From Hydrangea macrophylla (taxonomy: Eukaryota; Streptophyta; Magnoliopsida; Cornales; Hydrangeaceae): a stretch of 64,000 nt of DNA. Location of the stretch: positions 84,625,588 through 84,689,587 of the forward strand of contig CM066987.1 of NCBI GenBank assembly GCA_033977485.1, in the 5' to 3' direction. This document shows, one piece after another, positions 1-11,097 of the stretch. The notes under the pieces are model-generated. The model made no database searches and was not told the DNA's origin. It was given only the letters and a program-made list of their open reading frames with translations. The position numbers and the translations under genes are program-made. Each line of letters starts with the position of its first letter. Positions within the stretch are counted from its first letter, which is position 1.

Positions 1-662
1 AGTTGGAAGCAAAATAGAACAGTGCTTTATTTTACAAAACTTCTGACATGCATAGTTGCTTCTTCAGTCTACTTTTTTACGCTTTTTGAATGTGATTTAC
101 TTCTTTTCCTTCCCAAAGAATGTTCTTGCATTTAGAAAATATTCTAACATGTTCAGTCAAAGTGTTCACTCTTTCGATTCATCTTTAAGCTATGAAAATC
201 TTCATTTCAATATCTTTTCTTGGCTTTTATTACCTTGCTTTGAGTCTTGCTTAGATCTTTAATTGTTCTATACCATGAATTCTTATTTGTTCCTTTATAG
301 TGCTCATTTTGATAGCTAGGAGATCCAAAGACGGGTTAGGGTAAGTATCTGGGTTCTTTGGATAGCAAATGAAGTTTGCCCTTGGGTATGGGGCTTTGAC
401 GTAGTTTCGGGCAAATGTAAGTTTGCCCCTAGTTTAGCACAGGGATTTTTTTTAGGTTTTTCATGGACCGAAGGCTTTCGAAGGCCCGCCTACTTATCCC
501 CGAGTGGGTATCAGGTCCTAAGTAGTTCAGTTTTAAAGCTTAAAGGAAGGTGCCAGTCAGGAAATTATTAGCAACCGAACCTAGCAGGTTGCATTTGTAT
601 CCCCTAGCGGGAATCAGGTCAAGCATAGTTCATCAATGTAGGAGGTTTTGAAAGAGATGCTC
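1..662 (-). other. 3' noncoding region of Tat#1
   Basis: This stretch follows the stop codon of the Tat#1 polyprotein on the minus strand, and I see no gene in it. It holds two short direct repeats, at about 496-535 and 599-632, of the form TATCCCC.AG.GGG.ATCAGGTC. Near 395-435 the minus strand has an AGGGGCAAAC motif that resembles the polypurine tract of Tat#2 at 47603-47616. No LTR start (TGTAGACACC) follows it, so the 3' LTR must lie beyond the left edge. Confidence 0.55.
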
Positions 663-1673
663 TCAAGCAAAGTACTTTTTGAGGCGATCGAGGTTAATCG
701 GCTGTTTAAATTTAACCCCGTCTAGTTCCATAAGATAGGCAGTCCCTCTAGAAAGGTGAGTCTTAGTGATGTATGTTCTGACCCAGTTGGGTTTGAGTTT
801 TCCTCTGTGGTCATAAACGGGTAGTTTAAGTTCTTTGAGGACCAGGTCACCCTCAGCAAGCTTCCTTGGGCGAACCTTTTTATTGAAAGCACGAGCTATC
901 CTTTTCTGATATCCCTGAGTGTGGTTTATTATGGCCAATCTTTTCTCGTCAAGAAACATCAACTCTTCATACCTTCCCCGTATCCACTCTAGCTCAGTCA
1001 CTTCACATTCTGCCAAAACCCTAAGAGAGGGTATTTCTACTTCAACTGGAAGGACAGCTTCTATCCCATAAACCAAGGAATATGGTGTAGCTCCTGTAGA
1101 GGTTCTTACGGAGGTCCAGTATCCCCATAATGCAAACGGTAATTTCTCGTGCCAATCCTTATACGTATTCATTGTTTTCCAAAGAATTGCTTTAACATTC
1201 ATATTTGTCCCTTCCACTGCTCCATTTGTTTGGGGTCTATACGGGGAGGACTGATGATGGGTGATCTTGTATTTCTCTAAGAGCGGGATGACTGATCCTT
1301 GGAAATGACTACCATGATTTGAAATGAACTCATTTGGAACCCCATATCTGCAAATTATATTTTTCTCGATGAAGCTCACCACATCCTTAGCCTTCAAAGT
1401 TGCCTAAGACGCTGCCTCTACCCAATTAATAAAATAATCAATTGGCACAATTATGTACAGGTGTCCATTGGAGGCCTTTGGAACTATTTCACCAATAATA
1501 TCGATATCCCGTACAGAAAATGGCAAAGGTGTGGTCATGCTATAGAGTTGGGATGGTGGGGTATGCATCAAGTTTGTGTGAATTTAACACTTACGGCATC
1601 TTCTGACATATTCACAGCAATCTCTGTCTAAGGTCGTCTAGTAATACCCTTGTCGAATTATTTTCTTTGCCAA
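663..1673 (-). pseudogene. Integrase core and C-terminus, Tat#1 pol (3' end)
   Basis: This is the C-terminal two thirds of a Ty3/gypsy integrase, which inserts element cDNA into host DNA in the nucleus. In order on the minus strand it shows the zinc-finger Cys pair (CRKC, near 1590), the first core Asp (DIDIIGE), the second core region, the Glu region (TNGAVEG) and a post-core segment (KLKPNW) ending in YFA-stop at 663. The second core motif reads SNHGSHF where family members have SDNGSHF or TDNGSHF, so the catalytic Asp is replaced by Asn. At least one stop (near 1400) interrupts the frame. The His half of the zinc finger lies at 4096-4140, on the far side of the inserted LTR. The similarity to Tat-type integrase is clear, and the copy is dead. 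Confidence 0.88.
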
Positions 1674-2724
1674 CATATTGTAACACCCTGTATTTTTTAT
1701 TTTCATTAATAAATAAATACTGCATTTCAATTCCATGAGTATTTGATTTAATTCCTATTTGTAATATTTATTTGGGGTCAAACTGTAATTTTCTTAAATA
1801 TAGAAAATATTTTCAGTGGTTTCAAAATCAATATCTATATTTTTGTATAAACCGGGAATTTAATTCCTACACTAATATGATTTCTGTATGTTTATTTCAA
1901 CCAGTTTCGATTTTAAGCTGCGTCTTTACCGCGACGTGGGTGTGGGAGCACGTGAGCTCGACCACACCGAGAGAAATCTTCTCCTTTCTTGGAGCCCAAA
2001 ACACATACGTTATATATCAGTGTCTCTCTCTCTCTCTCAATCTCACAGTCTCTCCTCTCTCACTCTCTACATCTCTCAACTCTCTCTAATCTCTCAACTC
2101 TCTCAAGAACACACACACATAACACACATACAGATTATATATATACATATATTCAGTCATATACATACATAGTTATATATATATATCTCAAGATCAAATC
2201 AAGAACGGAGAAGTAGTGATTGAACGACGGAATCGACGGCGGAAACTTCGACGGAAAACTCTCGGTCTCAATTCTCTGTGTAATTAACCTCAGTGAGTAA
2301 TTTAAACTCACTCACAATGTTTATATATGTATAATTCAGTGTATATATGTGTGTATATGTGTATATATATGTGATACACCATGGAAGCTTAAAATTGGAG
2401 TTTTGTAAAACTCAACCAAATTCAGTTCCGTGAATTGATTATGGAAGATCTTTGTCCCAATAGGCTACGGTTCAAACCTTACGTAGTAATTCATCCGTAT
2501 CATGACGTACCGTTGATTTAAAGTTTTGACACCCTTACTTTAATCGCGAATATCTAGAGATACAATCCGTATTAGTTAAAATTGATAGCGTATTTGTAAT
2601 CTACACGAAAAATCGAAGAGATTCATACATTACATGTCCTGGTATGAACAGAAAACAGAAATGGGTCTGTAACAGTTTTTAAAATTGAAAATAGGGGAAA
2701 AACGAGGAAGATGATGAAACTGCA

Positions 2725-2878
2725 AGAACTCGCGCACGCGAGGCTCGCTCACGCGACCCATTGCCCCATTCACGCGCGCGACCCGCTCGCGCGACCTGTC
2801 TCCCCCTTCGCTCGAGCGACCCGCTCGCGCGACACCCCCTCTCCCTCGCTCGCGCGGTCCGCTCGCGCGAGGTGGCAG
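2725..2878. repeat. CG-rich palindrome island in chromovirus LTR
   Basis: The segment is packed with variants of CTCGCGCGAC, GCGACCCGCTCGCGCGAC and CGCTCGAGCGAC in a generally AT-rich LTR. It includes the perfect 12-bp palindrome TCGCTCGAGCGA at 2808-2819. The equivalent, more decayed island in the Tekay#1 5' LTR lies at about 32030-32160. Its function is unknown. It encodes Arg/Ala-rich open frames that look like composition artefacts. Confidence 0.75.
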
Positions 2879-3164
2879 TTTTGGCAGTTTGTATAATTTT
2901 TGGTAAGGGACTATTTGGAAAATGTTTTGGGAAATTTCAAGGAACTGTTTGGCAAATGTATTGTTTTAAAGGTCTATGTTTTAAGAATTGTACTAACAAG
3001 AACAACTAAGGTCGAAATTTATGCTCGCACGATTATCCGGCTTTGTGATTAATTAATGGTGTTATTTATGAAAGATTGACATACATATTAGGGTTGAGGT
3101 TGTGTCAACATGCATGTGTATGAGAAAGTGTGAAGAGAGTAAAGAGTGGAGGTCTGGTGTGCGA

Positions 3165-3475
3165 CCTCAATATCGATCGGATATCATTCCTGGTATTGGA
3201 GGCGACAGTGTTGTGTACGACTTAGATATCGATCGGATAGTATTCCTGGTATCTAAGGCGCGCATTTCGGATATTGATCGGATAATATTCCTGATATTCG
3301 GAGCAATGGTTGGTTGTGATCGGCCTAGATATCGATCGGATAGTATTCCTGGTATCTGAGGCAGTAGTATGGTGTGTGACTTCAATACCGATCGAATAGT
3401 ATTCCTGGTATTGGAGGCGATAGTGTAGCGTGCGAATTGGATGACTAAGTAGTTATTACTCCTGGTATCTGAGTT
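3165..3475. repeat. Tandem repeat of about 60 bp in chromovirus LTR
   Basis: About five to six diverged units each contain ATATCGATCGGATA, then ATTCCTGGTATC and GGAGGC. The same array, also six to seven units, appears on the opposite strand in the Tekay#1 5' LTR at about 31370-31745, so it is a family-level property. Each unit pairs a GATATC-like and a GGTATC-like half. Confidence 0.8.
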
Positions 3476-4095
3476 GATGTGTTGGTTGAATTGTGTTGTT
3501 TTAAAGAAAAGAATTGGCAAGATAAGATATTACACAATTCATGTACAATTGCGTATTTATTTCTTACTATATTCCCCCGTGATTTATGTTGAAATTGGAA
3601 CCTTGAATATATTACTGATAATGTTAAATTGTACCTTTGTTTTATATGCTTATATATATATATATATATATATTGTGAGCACATGTTTATTTTACTCACC
3701 AGCTTTCATAAGCTGACGGCGTCGATGCGTCCTGGACTCTATGTCCAGATTTTCCAGGTCAGGAGCAGCCAGAGTTCGTTGACTATGCTAGTTAGATGAC
3801 CGGAGGTGTTCCAAAAGAGCTATTTTATATTCCTTATATCTTTCCTTTCAGAGTTGTAATAAACCTTGTTAGAATTTGAATAAGGGCGTTTTGTGCCTAA
3901 AACCTCGACCTATGTAATAGTTAGTAAGTTTTAAATTCTGTAGTTTATGTTTATTAGTATCCTTTCCTTGAGAATGCTGCTTTAAGTTATTTGTTTTTAG
4001 GGACAATTGGTCATACTCACTTGTCACGACCTACGAGTCCATATAGGAAATTAAATGCTTTCCTGAATTATGCTACGTCGGGGCGTGACACATAT

Positions 4096-4832
4096 GCCCA
4101 TTCATGTGGGGTCCACAAACTCCTTTGTGTATTTCCTCCATCATTTTCTTAGCTTCTTTTCCATATAAACACTCCAGATTAATACCCGGTGTAAGACTTC
4201 TTCCACAACTTATCTGCGTAGATCACAAATTGAGCGAAAAATCTACGAATCACCTTCCTATCCTATTCTGAAGCTCCTTCAGGTTATTCTCCTTTCTTAA
4301 TGAAATTCCAAACAACATCATACCAAGGCATTTCACCTTCCTCCTCTATGGCTGCGATCATCTCAAATGAAGGTTGGTTTCTTATTTCTATGGATAGTGG
4401 GATCATAGTGACTCCTGAAGGGATTTGTATCATTGATGCTAGAGTTGCTAGAGAGTCGACTAGCTAATTCTCCTCACGGGGAAGGTAATAGAACAAAATC
4501 CTCTTGAATCGTACTTTTAGGCTCTCCAGGTATTCGTGGTACAGTCTCAACTTCTTATGCTTTACTCTCCAATCACCTCGTACTTGGGATATAATTAGGT
4601 TAGAATCTCTGAAAACATCAATCCTTTCAACTTTTAGGGCCAAGGCTGCTTCCATCCCAATTGTGCATGCTTCATATTTCGCCATATTATTGGTTGAGTT
4701 GTACTTAAGCTTGACGGCTAACGGGGTAGGAGTTCCATCGGGTGCTACAAGAATGATTCCTACCCCATAGCCCAACTGGTTGGTCGCTCCATCGAAATAC
4801 ATTCTCCATAAATCTTCCTCTATCCACATCAC
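4096..4832 (-). pseudogene. Second RNase H and integrase N-terminus, Tat#1 pol
   Basis: The minus strand reads an archaeal-type RNase H domain (4464-4832). Its catalytic carboxylates are in MYFDGA, AKYEA and FRDSN, so Asp, Glu and Asp are all present. A connector follows, then the His half of the integrase zinc finger (HKGVCGPHMNGHM) at 4096-4140. A second RNase H after the ordinary Ty3 RNase H is a known hallmark of the plant Tat lineage, and this is my main reason for the Tat label. The frame has several stops (near 4464 and in 4150-4290). It continues to 1673 after the solo LTR is removed. The domain identity is well supported and the gene is nonfunctional. Confidence 0.85.
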
Positions 4833-4847
4833 TCCTTCATCTAGGAA

Positions 4848-5899
4848 TCAAAACTCACCATTCTCCTCATATTCTATTGCAAGATCGGCCAGGTACTCAT
4901 TAGCAGCTCTCCCTTTTACGAATTTAGCAGTGACATACTTAATATTCAACTCGGCCAGCATCATAGTCCATCGGGAAATCGTGCTAGTTAAGGCGGGTTT
5001 TTTAAACAGGTATTTGAGTGGGTCCATTAAGGATATTAGAGTTACGGGGAAGGCTAACATGTAGTACCTAAGGCGATGGGTACACCAGACTAAGGCCTAA
5101 CATGCTTTCTCTAAGAGTGAATATTTCAGCTCATATCCAATCATCCTTTTACTCAAATAATAAATGGCCTTCTATATGTGCCCCTCTTCTCCTTCTTAAG
5201 CCAGCATGCACCCCATCGAATCTTCAGACACAGAAAGGTATAGTAGCAAAGGCCTTCCGGGTGAGGGTAGTGATAGGACAGGTGGGTTTTGGAGATAGGT
5301 TTTGATTTTATTGAAGGATTGTTGGCATAGGGTATACCACTCAAACTTTTCTCCTTTTCTAAGCAATCTGAACAGCGGATCACAAGTTAAGGTGAGCTTT
5401 GAGATGAAGCGGCTAATGAATTGTATCCTACCCAAGAATCCCCTCAGCTCCTTCTCATTCTTCGGCGGTTGCATTTCTACTATGGCTTAAATTTTGGTCG
5501 GGTCCACCTCTATTCCCCTTTGGATGATAAGAAATCTTAACAACTTACCGGTAGTCACTCCGAAAGTGCATTTTTGTGGATTTAGCCCCATTCTAAACTT
5601 TCTCAACCTCCCGAAGAACTTCTTTAATACCTCTATGTGTCCCTCCCTCCTCCTAGACTTCACGATCATATCATCCATATATACCTCTACCTCCTTATGA
5701 ATCATGTCATGCAATAATGTGGTGGTGGCCCGTTGATACGTTGGCCCTGTGTTCTTGAGTCCAAATGGCATTACCCTGTAGCAATATGTACCCCGAGGTG
5801 TGATCAAGGTGGTTTTCTCCCTATCCTTTGGTGCCATCAGAATCTGATTATACCCCGAGAATTCATCCATAAAAGACAAGAGCTCATGCCCTGCAGCCT
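4848..5899 (-). pseudogene. Reverse transcriptase palm/thumb and first RNase H, Tat#1 pol
   Basis: Reading minus from 5899, the fragment opens inside RT at AGHELLSFMD.FSGYNQI. It continues through TLITPRGTYCYRVMPFGLKN and the catalytic box YMDDMIVKS (near 5660), then the thumb (RGFLGRIQFISRFISKLT). It ends in a decayed gypsy RNase H (SRWTMMLAELNIKYV to 4848). RT copies genomic RNA to DNA, and the YMDD pair is intact here. Stops occur near 5487, 5196 and 5060. About 130 residues of the RT N-terminus are missing at 5899, where the copia element begins. The matching upstream part of the same element resumes at 15512, so insertion was accompanied or followed by a deletion. Confidence 0.88.
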
Positions 5900-7097
5900 A
5901 AAATAGTTTCTGCAGCTTCTGGTATACTAAAATAATGAACTCATATTTCTGAACACAACTGCCCTATTTATAGATTCCCAGAATCGATCTAACATTCAAG
6001 CGATCGAAGTGGCTTCGATTGATTGAACCACCTTCGATCGATCGAACCTGTCTAGACTTCAATCGATCGAGACTCCTTCGATCGATCAAACCTGTCTTAA
6101 CAAGATCCTCAAGTTCCTTTCCAAGCATCCTAGCAAAGCTAAGAGTGGGACCTCCTAGGTTCTTTATTGTTGGCTCAGACCAGTTGTCAATTCCCATGAT
6201 CAAACTCTTTGATCAGCAAACTAACCAACTGGTCAGTTAACGTTTACTCCACTATAAAACGATAGCTGAACTCCAACGCAAAAGAACATATCCGAAGCGA
6301 TAACTAGACTTGTATGATGTACTAATGTCCCTCTACCGTCAGCATTCATAATCATATTCAGGTAGTCGGATAACTATTACTGTTAACCTGATTCATGATT
6401 ACTTCTTGTATTCCTTGAGTCCCATTCACCTCTCACAACTACCAAACATGTTGATAACTACTTAGCAACAAGACTGTAGTTCTCAGTAATCAACTTGGTG
6501 ACATTCTCAAGGGAATGCTTACTCTTTATCAGAGGGTAGATTCTATCTTGATAATATATGTTCACAACCTTATGAACATGACATACCCAAGATAACCAGG
6601 AGTTGATCTTTTACAGACCTCACTGATTGGTAAGTTAAAACAGCTATAACCATAGTTTGTGTTCATAATCATCTCAAGATTGAGAACACGTTCCTTATAC
6701 AAGTTATGAGTTCCTATCGGTTGTTGACAGTCTTGAGTATCACTAGGAAAGCTCAGGTCCGTCAATGCACTATAGCACTAGCATATTAACTAAGAGCTAA
6801 ACTCTAGTGATTGAGATTCATCACTCCATCCAATGGTAGTTAATCATGCTACAGTGTAAACCTGATGAAAGATCCAGTCTCATCATCCACTGTGACAAAT
6901 TCTAACTATCAATGAATAGTAATTCGTATCTCGCTTGTATGTATCTCATACATACACGAATTACTTACTATAATACGTAAGGATTAGCAATCATCTCATG
7001 AAAGAAACATTCACAATGAAATGTAAAGTTGATATCTATATATTAAAATGTCAATGTCCCATACATAAAGTAATGGTTTGAGGGCACAAACCCAATA
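5899..7097 (-). mobile_element. 3' LTR of copia element, truncated
   Basis: It starts on the minus strand at 7097 as TATTGGGTTTG; the 5' LTR copy starts TGTTGGGTTTG, so the terminal G is mutated. It aligns with the 5' LTR down to CTAAAATAGTTTCTGCAGC at about 5899. The last 285 bp or so, equivalent to 14039-14325, are gone and Tat#1 RT follows directly. It keeps the TATA box (CTATAAATAGGG, 5964-5973) and the TCGATCGA palindrome island (about 5995-6095, with perfect TTCGATCGATCGAA at 6033-6046). Confidence 0.88.
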
Positions 7098-7109
7098 AAC
7101 TCCCACTTG
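7098..7109 (-). other. Polypurine tract of copia element
   Basis: AAGTGGGAGTTT on the minus strand sits between the pol stop at 7113 and the 3' LTR start at 7097. This is the normal position for plus-strand DNA priming. Confidence 0.75.
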
Positions 7110-7112
7110 CAC

Positions 7113-9062
7113 TCATAACCATTCAAGACTACGTCTACAACCTAGACTATCTAGATGACGATGAAAGACCTTCTGTGGCAAGGCCTTTGTAAATGAATCC
7201 ACAAGATTATCAACAGTGGCGATCTTGGTGACAGTCACATCTCCACGTTGAACAATATCTCGAATTAGATGATATTTCTGCTCTATGTGCTTTCCCTTTC
7301 CATGGTTCCTTGGCTCCTTGGACTGAGCCACTGCCCCACTATTATCATAGTCTAGCATAATAGGTGAAAGCGACACTGGTACCACCTCGAGCTCCATAAG
7401 GAACTTCTTGAGCCAAACAGCTTCCTTTGCGACTTCACAAGCAGCCACATACTCAGCTTCTGTAGTTGAGTCTGTAATGTATTTTTGCTTAATGCTCCTC
7501 CAACTAACAGTGCCACCTCCCAAGATAAAGAGATATTCGGATGTCGACTTTCTTGAATCTTTATCTGACATAAAGTATGAGTCAGTGTATCCTACTGGAA
7601 TTAACTCACTACTGTCGTACATAAGCATGTAATCTTTAGTCCTTCTCAAGTACTTAAGAATGTGCTTAACGGTTGTTCAGTGTTCTAAGCCTGGATTCAA
7701 TTGATATCTACTAACCATGCCAACAGCAAAGCAGATATCTCTTCTAGTGCATAACATTGCATGCATGAGACTTCCCACTGTCGAAGCATAGGGAACTCCT
7801 GCCATACGATTCCTCTTCTCCTGTGTCTTAGGACACTGGTCCTTGGAGAACGCTAAACCATGCCTAAAAGGTAATAAACCTTTCTTCGAATTATCCATTG
7901 AAAACCTTGTTAGTACCTTATCAATATAACTAGCTTAAGATAATCCCATTATCTTTCGCTTGCGATCCCGAAAGAGCTTTATCCCAAGAATATTGCTCAC
8001 CTCTCCTAGATCCTTCATATCGAATGTACTAGCTAGTCAAACCTTAAATGTTGACAACGCCGCTACATCATTCCCAATGAGTAGAATGTCGTCAACGTAG
8101 AGAATAAGAAAAGCCACCATTTTTCCTTCACATTTCTTGTATACACAAGGCTCATCCAGATTCTGTATGAAACCAAATAACTTAACTACTTGGTCAAATC
8201 GGATGTTCCAACTCCTAGATGCCTGCTTAAGCCCATAAATGGACTTTTACAACTTGCAAACTAAGTTTCCTTTCCCACCAGCTACAAACCCTTCTGGTTG
8301 CTACATATAGATGTCCTCCTCAAGATTGCCATTCAAGAATGCAGTCTTGACATCCATCTGTCAGATCTCATAATCTAGGCATGCAGCAATGGATAGGAGT
8401 ATTCTGATGGACTTGAGCATGGCTATTGGCGAGAAGGTTTCCTCATAGTCAATGCCCTCCCTCTGAGTATAACCCTTCACTACAAGCCTTGTCTTAAAGG
8501 ACTCAACCTCTCCATTAGATCCTCTCTTCCTCTTGTAGACCCACTTACAGCCAATGTGTTTAATATTGGCTGGAAGTTCTACAAGATCCCAGACCTGATT
8601 GGAATCTATAGATTCTAATTTAGCTTTCATAGCTTTAACCCAATGAGCTGAGTCTACATCAGCCATTGCCTCTTCATAAGTGGTAGGATCCAATTCAGAT
8701 TCTATGAAGACAGCTTCAAAAACTTCTCCTAAGAACATATATCTATCAGGTTGGCTGATAATCCTCCCACTGTGATGAGGTATTGGTGCAGAAATGGGTG
8801 AAGAAGTGGTATTTTCTTGTCTTACATCGTTATCAACTACGGATAGGACTGAGGGATCTCCTTCTACTTCTCTCAGATCTATACTTCCCTTAGGTTTATG
8901 GTTCATAATATAATCATTCTCCAAGAAAATAGTATTCGTACTAATAAACACTTTTTGTTCTCTTGGATCATAAAAATACCATCCATGAGTACCCTTTAGA
9001 TGCCCTATAAAGTAACATACTTCCAATCTAGAATCCAACTTGCTCATCTTTCCTTTAAGCAT
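7113..9062 (-). pseudogene. Copia reverse transcriptase and RNase H
   Basis: From 9062 down the frame shows the integrase-RT connector (GWYFYDPREQKVFIST). RT follows, with EEAM.D...W..AMK.EL-type residues, GCKWVYKRKRGSNGEV, RLVVKGYTQREGIDYEETFSP and QMDVKTAFLNG. The catalytic YVDDILL is near 8090 and is intact. The RNase H region follows, including TEAEYVAACEVAKEAVWLK, IEQKYHLIRD and FTKALP, to the stop at 7113. Stops or shifts break it at about 8360, 8290, 8225, 8030, 7935 and 7675. RT/RNase H would copy element RNA in cytoplasmic virus-like particles. The identification is unambiguous and the gene is inactive. Confidence 0.92.
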
Positions 9063-10240
9063 ATGTACCGGACACCCCTATATCCGAAGATGTTGCAAAG
9101 GAGGCTTACACCCAATACGCATCTCCCATGGTGTCCTGGGAACAGATTTGCTTGGTTCTAGATTTAGTATATATGCAGCGATTCCAAAGCATAACCCCAA
9201 AAGAATAATGACAACTCCAAATAACTCGTCCTCGACTTAGTCATATCTAAAAGAGTCCAATTCCTTCTCTCCGCTACACCATTCTGCTAAGGCGTACCAG
9301 GTGCAGTCAACTGTTACAGAATCCCATTCTGTACGAGGTGATCAATAAACTCATTAGAGATGTACTCACCACCTCGATCAGATCGAATGGCCTTAATATG
9401 TGTGCCTAATCACTTTTCCACTTCAGCCCTAAACTCTTTGAACTTTTCAAAGGCTTCAGACTTGTGCTGCATTAGGTACACATATCCATACCTAGAGTGT
9501 TCATCAGTAAATGTAATGAAATACTCATAACCACCCTTTGCTCTAATATTTATTGGTCCACACACATCAGTATGAACTAATTCTAATAATGCATTGGTCC
9601 TATTGCCCTTTACAGGAAAGGGCCTTTTGGTCATCTTACCCTCTGAACAAGACTCACAAACTTCTGGTTTGAGAACCAAATCGCCTAAGACCCCTTCTTT
9701 GACTAGTCTGCTAATCCTATTTAGATTGATATGGCCAAGCCTCATATGCCAAAGCCTTGTTGGATTAGTAGAAGATTCCTTTCTTTTAGATGGTACAGTT
9801 ACCACTGAGTTATTAAGTTCCATACAAGAGTCTTTAAAAATATTAGGAGTAATCACATACAAACCATTTGATTTAACACCAGAACATATAAAAGAACTAT
9901 TTCTTTTAATCACAACTTCAATTCCAAAATGAAAAGAATAACCATTATTCGATAAATTAGATACTGAAATTAAATTGCGTCTCACTGAAGGGATGTAAAG
10001 TACATCTGATAAAATCAAAACTTTATTGTCTAGAAATTCTAAAGCTATTACTCCTATAGCAACCGCAGATACGGTTGTGCTAGAACCTAGAATAAGTACA
10101 ATCTCCCAATCATTATACCTCCTGGTTGATCTGAACCCCTATAATGAATTACAGATATGGTTAGTCACACTAGGATCAATGCACCAAGTGTTTGAGTATC
10201 CGTTATAAAACTTACTTCAATCACATGTGACTCAATCATA
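9063..10240 (-). pseudogene. Copia protease linker, GAG-pre-integrase and integrase
   Basis: The minus strand reads LSDVLYIPSVRRNLISVSNLS, the protease to integrase linker. The zinc-binding part has its His in LWHMRLGH and Cys in CESCSEGKM. The core has Asp in HTDVCGP and SDRGGEY and Glu in QNGVAERRN. The open part is 9410-10018. Stops occur at about 9407, 9320, 9286 and 9175, and the protease end (10019-10240) is broken by several stops. Integrase inserts cDNA into chromosomes. The D, D and E motifs are still readable. Confidence 0.88.
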
Positions 10241-10242
10241 CC

Positions 10243-11097
10243 TTAAACTCTTGTAGCTAAGAATTCTGGAAAGTTCCTCTTCCAGTGGCCCTTCTCGTCG
10301 CATTGGAAACACTTTCCTTTGGCTTGGCCACCCACCTTTCCCTTGCCCTTACCTTTTCCTTTAGAGTTTACAGTCTTAGGGACCGGTCCAACACTTAGAA
10401 CACCAGTGCCAACCTTCTTCTTTCCTTTCTTGCCTTTCAGTGCAGATCGGGAAGAGGAAGAGCTTTTCTCAACATTCAAAATGTTGGCCCCAGGCTTGAT
10501 CACCCCTTCCGCTGCTAAAAGAGAACTCATTAATTCACTCATTGAAAAATTCATTTGATTCATATTATAGTTAAGTTTAAATTGAGTGAATGAAGGTGAC
10601 AGCAAATTGAGGATCATATCAACTTGGGTTTGTGCATCGATGTTTGCTCCTAGGGTCTCCAGCTCATTCAAATAACCAATCATTTTTAAAACATATTTTT
10701 TAACTGGAGTCCCTTCTGACATCTTGGCACTCATTATCTTTATCATGGTAACCTATCTGGTTGGTTTGCTATAATCCCCAAACATCTCTTTTAGGGATTT
10801 GATAATGGCACTGATAGAATCATTCGACTGGTATTGGAGTTGCAACACATTAGCCATAGAGGCCAATATATAACAATGAGCCATCCCATTCGACTTCTTC
10901 CATTTGTCGAACTTGCGTCTAGCAGCAGCCGTAGCATTTACAGCGGGTTCTACGGGGCATGGGGTGGTGAGGACATATATGTTATCCTCCGCAGTTAAAA
11001 TGATGTCAAAGTTTCATTTCCATTCTATATAGTTATTTTCGGTTAACTTGTTCTGAGTGAGTATAGTGGCAAGTTGACAAAATGCAGATCCAGACAT
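10243..11097 (-). pseudogene. Copia gag (capsid/nucleocapsid)
   Basis: The start is the ATG at 11097 (MSGSAFCQLATILTQNKLT), after which the typical copia capsid region follows: NNYIEW, CYILASMANVLQ, SIIKSLKEMFGDYS-like and VDMILNLLSPSFTQF. It ends in a Lys/Gly-rich tail and a zinc knuckle CFQCDEKGHWKRNF. The fourth zinc ligand, normally Cys, is Phe, so RNA binding would be impaired. In-frame stops lie near 11027 and 10750. Gag packages element RNA into particles. The start is chosen because it matches the conserved N-terminus and follows the leader. Confidence 0.87.

Larger units (their letters stand above)
1679..4090 (+). mobile_element. Solo LTR, Tekay/Del-like chromovirus family
   Basis: The LTR begins TGTAACACCCTGTA and ends GGGGCGTGACA. 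It is flanked by the 5-bp duplication CATAT at 1674-1678 and 4091-4095. Removing it and one CATAT rejoins the Tat#1 integrase zinc finger in frame (HMNGHM then LAKK), which fixes both ends. The same ends bound the 5' LTR of Tekay#1 (30767-33207), so the family is assigned from a linked gag-pol. No internal region is present, so this is a solo LTR left by LTR-LTR recombination. Inside are a CT-rich tract and TA-rich microsatellite (about 2023-2190), a CG-rich palindrome island (2725-2878), a tandem repeat (3165-3475) and a (TA)n run (about 3651-3672). Confidence 0.93.

Noticed and set aside
1772..2216. Ser/Leu-rich small proteins
   Set aside because: They are overlapping frames across CT and TA microsatellites within an LTR; the Ser/Leu composition is dictated by the repeats.
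2711..2896. Arg/Ala-rich small protein
   Set aside because: It is produced by the CG palindrome island; it is the same in two frames and has no homologue that I recognise.
3165..3475. CRISPR-like array
   Set aside because: The units are diverged along their whole length with no unique spacers. They are inside a plant LTR and repeated in a sister LTR.
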